Source: JAKPAM01 sp047601745 (GTDB taxonomy: Bacteria > Pseudomonadota > Gammaproteobacteria > Burkholderiales > Burkholderiaceae_E). Taken from it: 64,000 bases of DNA. The stretch lies in contig JASGIS010000001.1 in NCBI GenBank assembly GCA_047601745.1, forward strand, positions 868,001 to 932,000, read 5' to 3'. The notes below the pieces were generated by a model. It had not been told where the DNA came from and searched no databases. It was given only the letters and a program-made list of their open reading frames with translations. Below are positions 58,883 through 64,000 of this stretch, one piece after another; position 1 is the stretch's first letter; each line of letters starts with the position of its first letter. The translations under genes and the position numbers were made by a program.

Positions 58883-59790
58883 CCGATCCGCAGCCTGATC
58901 GCCGCGGCGGCGCGCTGTGCCTGCTGCTGACCTCGGTCGGCTGGGGCCTGAACTGGCCGGTGATGAAGGGCCTGATCCGCGAACTGCCGCCGCTGTTCGC
59001 GCGCGGCACCGCGGGCCTGGCGGCCGCGATCGGCTTCGCGCTGGTCGCGATCGCGCTCGGCCAGCGGCTGCGCGTCGAGCCGCGCCGGCTGCCCCGGCTG
59101 GCGTGGGCCGCGTTCCTCAACGTGTTCGCGTGGATGGGTCTGTCGACGCTGGCGCTGCGCTGGCTGACGGTCGGCCAGAGCGTGCTGCTCGTCTATACGA
59201 TGCCGGTCTGGGCGATGCTGTTCGCGTGGCCGGTGTCCGGGCAGCGTCCCGACGGACGCGCGATCGCGGGACTGGCGCTGTCGATGCTGGGCTTGTGGGT
59301 GATGTTCGGCGGCGGCGGCCTGGTGCTCGACGCCGACCGGCTGCTCGGCGGCGCACTGGCGCTGGCCGCCGCCGCGCTGTTCGCCTGGGGCACGGTCACG
59401 CTCGAACCGGTCGACGGCCTGCAGCCGTTCGCGCTGCTGGCCTGGCAGGTCGGACTGGGCTGCGCGCCGATGGTCGTCCTCGGCCTGTTGTTCGAGCCGC
59501 TGGCGTTGGGCGGCGTCTCGACGCACGGCTGGCTGTCGATGCTGTACGTCAGCGTCGTGCCGATGGGCCTGTGCTACCTGACGTGGTTCGCCGCGCTGCG
59601 GCGGCTGCCGGCCACGATCGCGTCGATCGGCATGCTGCTGACGCCGATGGTCGGCGTCGTGTCGGCCGCGCTGATGCTGGGCGAACCGTTCGGCCTGCGT
59701 GAAGTGCTGTCGCTGGCGCTGACGCTCGGCGGCGTCGCGTTCGTCATCGGCCCGCGCGCCGGCCGGCGCGCCCCGCAGGCCGACGCCTGA
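58879..59790 (+). CDS. EamA/DMT-family transporter
   Basis: A 303-residue protein of ten helices in two EamA repeats (SVGWGLNWPVMKGL..., YVSVVPMGLCYLTWFAALRRLPATIASIGMLLTPMVGV...). Substrate unknown; relatives export amino acids or other metabolites. The start GTG 58879 overlaps the scoB stop in GTGA; an upstream ATG at 58801 inside scoB would add a basic tail with no family counterpart. Confidence 0.88.
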
Positions 59791-59906
59791 ACGCGCGCGC
59801 GAGAAGAACCGCCCACCTGGCGCAGGGTTAGAATGCCCGGTCCGTCCGCCGCGGCGCATCCGGCCGCGCGCACGCCGTCCCACTCCCTTCGCGTCACCGA
59901 TCGATC

Positions 59907-61190
59907 ATGCAAGTCCTCATCATCGGCGCCGGTATCGGCGGCCTGTCGCTCGCGCTGTCGCTGCACGCGGCCAACATCCGCTGCCGCGTCTACGAAGCGG
60001 CGCCCACGATCGAACCGCTGGGCGTCGGCATCAACCTGCTGCCGCATTCGGTCAAGGAACTCGAAGACCTGGGCCTGCTGCCCGCGCTGCTGGCCGAAGG
60101 CATCCGCACCGCCGAACTGATGTACGTCAGCAAGCGCGGCGAGATCGTCTGGCGGGAGCCGCGCGGCCTGGCCGCCGGCTATCGCTGGCCGCAGATCTCG
60201 ATCCACCGCGGCCACCTGCAGCGGCTGCTGCTCGAAGCCGTCATCGAGCGGATCGGCGCCGACAACGTCGTGACCAACCGCCGCGCGGTGCGCGCGCATA
60301 CGGTCCGCGACGAACGCAGCGGCGAACCGCGCGCCCGCGTCGACTTCGTGCGCACCGACGATGACGGCCCCGCGCCGTCGATCGACGCCGACCTGGCCGT
60401 CGCCGCCGACGGCATCCATTCGGCGCTGCGCGCGCAGCACTATCCGGCCGAAGGCCTGCCGGTCTGGAGCGGCATGATCCTGTGGCGCGGCACGACGATC
60501 GCACCGCCGACGCGCGACGGCGCGACGATGACCGTCATGGGTACCGCCGAGCAGAAGTTCGTCACTTACCCGATCCACCAGTACGCCGACGGACGCCAGT
60601 TGATCAACTGGATCGCCGAGATCCTGTTCGACGAGAACACGCTGAAGACGCCGCAGGACTGGAACCGCCAGGGCTCGCGCAAGGATTTCCTGCCGCGCTT
60701 CGAAGGCTGGCGGACCGGCGACCTGGACATCGCCGAGCTGATCCGCAACTCGCGCGAGATCTACGAATACCCGATGAGCGACCGCAACGCCGTCGACGCC
60801 TGGACCTTCGGCCGCATGGTGCTGCTCGGCGATGCCGCGCACGCGATGTATCCGATCGGCTCGAACGGCGGCTCGCAGGCGATCCTCGACGCGCGCCGGC
60901 TCGCCTACGAACTGAGCACGCGCGAATCGATCGACGAGGCGCTGGCCGCTTATGAAGCGATCCGTCGGCCGGCGATGACGGCGCTGCTGGCCGCCAACCG
61001 CGCCGAAGGTCCCGACGCGGTGCTGCACGTGCTCGAGCAGCGCGCGCCCGACGGCTACGACGACCTCGAGGCGGTGCTGCCGCTGGCCGAGCGCCAGTCG
61101 ATCGCCGCGCAGTACAAGCTGACGGCGGGCTTCGACGTCGACACGCTCAACGGCAGCGAACCGCTGCGGCCGCGGGTTCGGACGGACTGA
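59907..61190 (+). CDS. FAD-dependent aromatic hydroxylase, PhzS-like
   Basis: A 427-residue group A flavoprotein monooxygenase: FAD motif GAGIGG (7-12), the AADGIHSALR region and GDAAHAMYPIGSNGGSQAI. The GMILWRGTT stretch recalls PhzS and relatives that hydroxylate heteroaromatic acids. The substrate is unknown. No strong Shine-Dalgarno precedes ATG 59907. Its stop codon begins a 16-bp tandem repeat that runs to the convergent nitrilase. Confidence 0.88.
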   Translation: MQVLIIGAGIGGLSLALSLHAANIRCRVYEAAPTIEPLGVGINLLPHSVKELEDLGLLPALLAEGIRTAELMYVSKRGEIVWREPRGLAAGYRWPQISIHRGHLQRLLLEAVIERIGADNVVTNRRAVRAHTVRDERSGEPRARVDFVRTDDDGPAPSIDADLAVAADGIHSALRAQHYPAEGLPVWSGMILWRGTTIAPPTRDGATMTVMGTAEQKFVTYPIHQYADGRQLINWIAEILFDENTLKTPQDWNRQGSRKDFLPRFEGWRTGDLDIAELIRNSREIYEYPMSDRNAVDAWTFGRMVLLGDAAHAMYPIGSNGGSQAILDARRLAYELSTRESIDEALAAYEAIRRPAMTALLAANRAEGPDAVLHVLEQRAPDGYDDLEAVLPLAERQSIAAQYKLTAGFDVDTLNGSEPLRPRVRTD

Positions 61191-61266
61191 TCCGCGAACC
61201 GGCTGATCCGCGAACCCGCTGAGCAGCGAACCAACAGAGCGGCGAACCGGCGGATCAGCGCACCGG
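61187..61266. repeat. Five 16-bp tandem repeats bridging two convergent stop codons
   Basis: Units of 16 bp (type CTGATCCGCGAACCGG) start at 61187, 61203, 61219, 61235 and 61251, with a partial sixth. Unit one holds the flavoprotein TGA (61188-61190) and unit five holds the nitrilase stop (61255-61257). The last units thus encode the nitrilase C-terminus on the other strand. Confidence 0.88.
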
Positions 61267-62217
61267 CGGATCGGCCGGTCCGCCCGCCATCCGCACCGCG
61301 TGCCGCGGCGTGGTGTCGACGTGCAGCGAGAACACGTCCGGCCGCGAATAGTGGCCGACCGGATCGAAGTCCATCTGCCCCCGCGCGATCATGCCCAGGT
61401 CGAGCTCGGCGACCAGGATGCCGTCCTCGTCGTACAGCGGCCCGGCGAGCACGCGGCCCAGCGGATCGATGATCACGCTGCCGCCGCGCATCAGCACGGT
61501 GTCCGGCGGCTCGGGCAGGCGGTTGTGCATGTCGGCCGGGAAGTCCTTGCGGCGCAGGTGCTGGCAGGCCGACAGCACGAAGCAGCGCCCCTCCATCGCC
61601 ACGTGCCGCATCGTCGCGATCCAGGTATCGCGATCGTCGGCCGTCGGCGCGCAGTAGATCGCCACGCGCTGCTGATACATCGCCATCCGCAGCGCCGGCA
61701 TGTAGTTCTCCCAGCAGATCACCGCGCCCAGCCTGCCGTACGGCGTATCCACCGCCTGCAGCGTCGAACCGTCGCCGAAGCCCCAGACCAGCCGTTCGAG
61801 CGCGGTGGGCATCAGCTTGCGGTGCTTGCCGAGCACACGGCCGTCCGGCCCCAGGTAGACCGCCGTGCAGTACAGCGTGCCGCCGTCGCGCTCGATGATG
61901 CCGACGCAGACGTGCAGGCCCCACTGGCCGGCGGCCTGGGCCAGCGCGGCGACCTCCGGACCGTCGACGGTCACGGCCGCGTCGAGGTAGCGCTGGAAGT
62001 CCGCGCGGCCTTCGGGCGTGCGCCCGCCCAGGTAGATGTGGAAATCGGCGCCTTTCGGGTAACCGCCGATGAAGGCCTCCGGAAACACCAGCACCTTGAC
62101 GCCGCGCGCGGCCGCGTCGGCCATCAGCTCCACCGCGCGCGCCACGGTGGCCGGGGTATCGAACAACACGGTCGACGTCTGGACGACGGCGGCGGTCACG
62201 GTCGAGATCGTGGTCAT
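61255..62217 (-). CDS. Nitrilase-family hydrolase
   Basis: A 320-residue nitrilase with the Glu-Lys-Cys triad: E47 (FPEAF), K134 (KHRKLMPT) and C168 (ICWENYMP). The CWENYMP pattern is that of aliphatic/aromatic nitrilases that convert nitriles to acids and ammonia. GAGGAG precedes ATG 62217. The last residues come from a tandem repeat and vary. Confidence 0.95.
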   Translation of the reverse strand: MTTISTVTAAVVQTSTVLFDTPATVARAVELMADAAARGVKVLVFPEAFIGGYPKGADFHIYLGGRTPEGRADFQRYLDAAVTVDGPEVAALAQAAGQWGLHVCVGIIERDGGTLYCTAVYLGPDGRVLGKHRKLMPTALERLVWGFGDGSTLQAVDTPYGRLGAVICWENYMPALRMAMYQQRVAIYCAPTADDRDTWIATMRHVAMEGRCFVLSACQHLRRKDFPADMHNRLPEPPDTVLMRGGSVIIDPLGRVLAGPLYDEDGILVAELDLGMIARGQMDFDPVGHYSRPDVFSLHVDTTPRHAVRMAGGPADPPVR

Positions 62218-62286
62218 GGTCTGTCTCCTCATCAATCGCCGCAGCGGCGCCGAAGATCGTACCAGCGACGACCTTCGCCCACGCCC

Positions 62287-63669
62287 TCACCCCGCCGCCG
62301 CCTCTGCCTCCGTCCGCGCCGCCGGCGCCTGCCGCGCGCCCCAACGGGTGAGCCGCACGGCCAGCATCGTGCCGATCCCATAGATCGCCATCCCGACGCC
62401 GATCATCATGAACAGCGCGTCCAGGCTCGCGCCCCGCGCCTGCAGCAGCATGCCGCCGCCGACGACGACCAGCAGCCGCGTCGTCGACGCCAGCAGCGGC
62501 CCCAGCAGGTGGCCCGCGCCCTGCGACGAGAAATACAGCGCGCCGCCCAGTCCGAGGAACACCAGGCACGGACCGACGCGATGCAGGTAGCGCCGGCCGG
62601 CGTCGAGCGTCGCCGGGTCGTCGGTGAACAGCCGCAGCCACAGCTCGGGCAGCAGCGCGAGCGTGCCGCCGATCGCCAGCATCATCGTCGCCGCGACGAC
62701 CGATGCCGTCCACGCGGCGCGGCGCGCGCGCGGCGCGTTGCCGGCGCCGATCGACATGCCGATCAGCGGCACCGACGCGACGCCGACCGCCCAGACCACG
62801 TTCATCAGCAGGACCTCGAGCCGCGCGCCGATGCCGTAGGCGGCCAGCGCCTCGACGCCGAACTCGGCGACCAGCCGCCCGACGCCCATGACGATGACCA
62901 TCGACTGCATCGTCTGCAGGCTCGACATCCCGCCGAGCTTCAGGATCTCGGCGAAGGTCGCGAACCGCAGCCGCGGCAGGCGGCCGTCGACGGTGAAGCC
63001 CACGGCGGCGCGGCCGTCGGCGACGTACCACAGGCCGAACAACGCGCACAGCAGCGACGGGACGATCTGCCCGATCGCGACGCCGATCATGCCCAGCGCC
63101 GGCAGCGGGCCGATCCCGAGCGCCAGCGCGACGCCGAGCAGCGGCTGGATCACGGCCGCGATCAGCGTCAGCCGCGCCGGCACCCACATGTTGCCGACGC
63201 CGCGCAGCACCGCCGACAGCACCATCCACCACCACATGACCGGCAGGACGAAAGCCAGCGCCGACGAATAACCATCGGCGATCGACAGCACCTCGTCGGT
63301 CTTGGCGCCCAGCAGCCGATACAGCCACGGCCCCTGCGTCAGGAAGAACAGCAAGAAGGCCACGCCCAGCACCAGCGCGATGACCAGTCCGTGCACGGCG
63401 ACGGCGCTGGCCTCGTCGGGCCGGCCGCGGCCCAGTTCGCGGCTGACCAGCGCCGCGACGCTGCCGCCGATCGATCCGCCAGCCAGGTTCTGCATCAGGA
63501 TGATCAACGGGAACACCAGCGACATCGCCGCCAGCGACGACAGACCGATCCGCCCGACGATCCAGGTCTCGGCCACGCTGACGAACATCAGCGAGCCCAT
63601 GGCCACCAGATTGGGCCATGTCAGGCGCAGCAGCGTGCCCAGTACCGGGCCACTGACGAGTGGGTTCAT
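62287..63669 (-). CDS. MATE-family efflux transporter
   Basis: A 460-residue protein with 12 helices in two halves: LTWPNLVAMGSLMFVSVAETWIVGRIG at the start, GGSIGGSVAALVSRELG and the equivalent SVPLIGMSIGAGNAPRARRAA in the second half. MATE proteins export cationic drugs or metabolites with Na+ or H+. No clear Shine-Dalgarno precedes ATG 63669. It may be transcribed with the nitrilase gene 69 bp downstream. Confidence 0.92.
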   Translation of the reverse strand: MNPLVSGPVLGTLLRLTWPNLVAMGSLMFVSVAETWIVGRIGLSSLAAMSLVFPLIILMQNLAGGSIGGSVAALVSRELGRGRPDEASAVAVHGLVIALVLGVAFLLFFLTQGPWLYRLLGAKTDEVLSIADGYSSALAFVLPVMWWWMVLSAVLRGVGNMWVPARLTLIAAVIQPLLGVALALGIGPLPALGMIGVAIGQIVPSLLCALFGLWYVADGRAAVGFTVDGRLPRLRFATFAEILKLGGMSSLQTMQSMVIVMGVGRLVAEFGVEALAAYGIGARLEVLLMNVVWAVGVASVPLIGMSIGAGNAPRARRAAWTASVVAATMMLAIGGTLALLPELWLRLFTDDPATLDAGRRYLHRVGPCLVFLGLGGALYFSSQGAGHLLGPLLASTTRLLVVVGGGMLLQARGASLDALFMMIGVGMAIYGIGTMLAVRLTRWGARQAPAARTEAEAAAG

Positions 63670-63818
63670 CCAATGGAAACGGTGCCGTGCACCGTGCGTC
63701 TCCGTCGTGAGTTCGTGCGCGTCGAGCGGGTCGACGGCGACGCCGATTATAAGTGGCCGGCGGATTCGTTGCCGGTATCGCGTTGCCGGTATCGGAGCCG
63801 CCGGCGAGACGCCGGCCG

Positions 63819-64000
63819 CTAATCGTCCGAACGTTTCGCTACACGGACCCGCCGCGACGCCAGCCAGATGCCGGGCAGGATCAGCGCCGCGCCCAGCGCG
63901 TGATACCAGCGCGGCGGTTCGCCGAGCAGCAGCCAGGCCAGCAGCGCCGCGTACAGCGGCTGGATGTACAGCGCCAGCGCCGCCCGGGCCGCGCCCAGTT
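63819..64000 (-). CDS. EamA/DMT-family transporter, C-terminal end
   Basis: The last 59 codons of a minus-strand gene that continues past the window. The visible protein has YIQPLYAALLAWLLLGEPP and ALGAALILPGIWLAS, the last two helices of an EamA repeat, then a basic end and TAG at 63821-63819. It is too short for an individual orf to be listed by length, but the motif is clear. The 149 bp up to the MATE ATG hold nothing I recognise besides a short repeat GTTGCCGGTATCG. Confidence 0.8.
   Translation of the reverse strand, partial: LGAARAALALYIQPLYAALLAWLLLGEPPRWYHALGAALILPGIWLASRRVRVAKRSDD

Noticed and set aside
61300..63822. An 840-codon plus-strand frame opposite nitrilase and MATE genes
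   Set aside because: His/Arg/Gln-rich composition and no motif; it mirrors two clear genes.

Overview
The window reads as a chromosomal segment of a high-GC beta-proteobacterium, most likely in the order Burkholderiales. I infer this from the GC-rich coding, the mreBCD-mrdA-rodA block divergent from gatCAB, the DUF2844/DUF3443 lipoprotein pair, a six-gene Mrp antiporter with fused A/B subunits, an FNR-type box of the TTGAC-N4-GTCAA form, and many orphan-type catabolic genes. No rRNA, tRNA, CRISPR array or complete insertion sequence was seen. Both ends are cut inside genes.

1-8.5 kb: the 3' end of an amidohydrolase, a 68-residue orphan, a hemerythrin gene behind an FNR-type promoter, NADP-type glutamate dehydrogenase (gdhA), an 888-residue flavin monooxygenase fused to an alpha/beta-hydrolase, a Cys/Met-type PLP enzyme and an SDR. 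8.5-15.2 kb: the Mrp cation/H+ antiporter operon, read on the minus strand as A-C-D-E-F-G with 1-4 nt overlaps from C to G, running into the SDR and PLP genes. 15.3-25.1 kb: a small protein behind a Fur-like box, a MalT-type LuxR regulator, then a minus-strand run (esterase, short PhaE-like subunit, class III PhaC, GNAT, AAHS-type MFS transporter, acyl-CoA ligase) that looks like acid uptake and activation linked to polyhydroxyalkanoate synthesis.

25.3-38.6 kb: an accessory region. It holds a DUF169 protein, a Fur-box TonB receptor, MAPEG, a GNAT gene with a decayed partial copy 1.8 kb away, one complete and one internally deleted Rpn-type nuclease gene, a COG4705-like membrane protein, a LysR/AraD1/periplasmic-binding-protein set, an AraC pseudogene with a TGA, VOC and SnoaL-like proteins, and a chromosomal ccdAB module. 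38.6-54 kb: conserved core, with rodA-mrdA-mreDCB on the minus strand and gatC-gatA-lipoprotein-gatB-queC on the plus strand from an overlapping divergent promoter region, then pyrE/xthA (divergent) and ampG. 54-64 kb: a DUF2844/DUF3443 exported pair whose second member carries two pepsin-like DTGS motifs, an Hsp70-like ATPase, a 3-oxoacid CoA-transferase pair, EamA and MATE transporters, a PhzS-like flavoprotein, a nitrilase, and the end of another EamA gene.

The points that most deserve follow-up are: tandem duplications that begin at or span stop codons at six gene ends, two of them bridging convergent genes; the monooxygenase-esterase fusion lacking the fingerprint histidine; the pepsin-like DUF3443 lipoprotein; and the recombination scars around the Rpn/GNAT copies.
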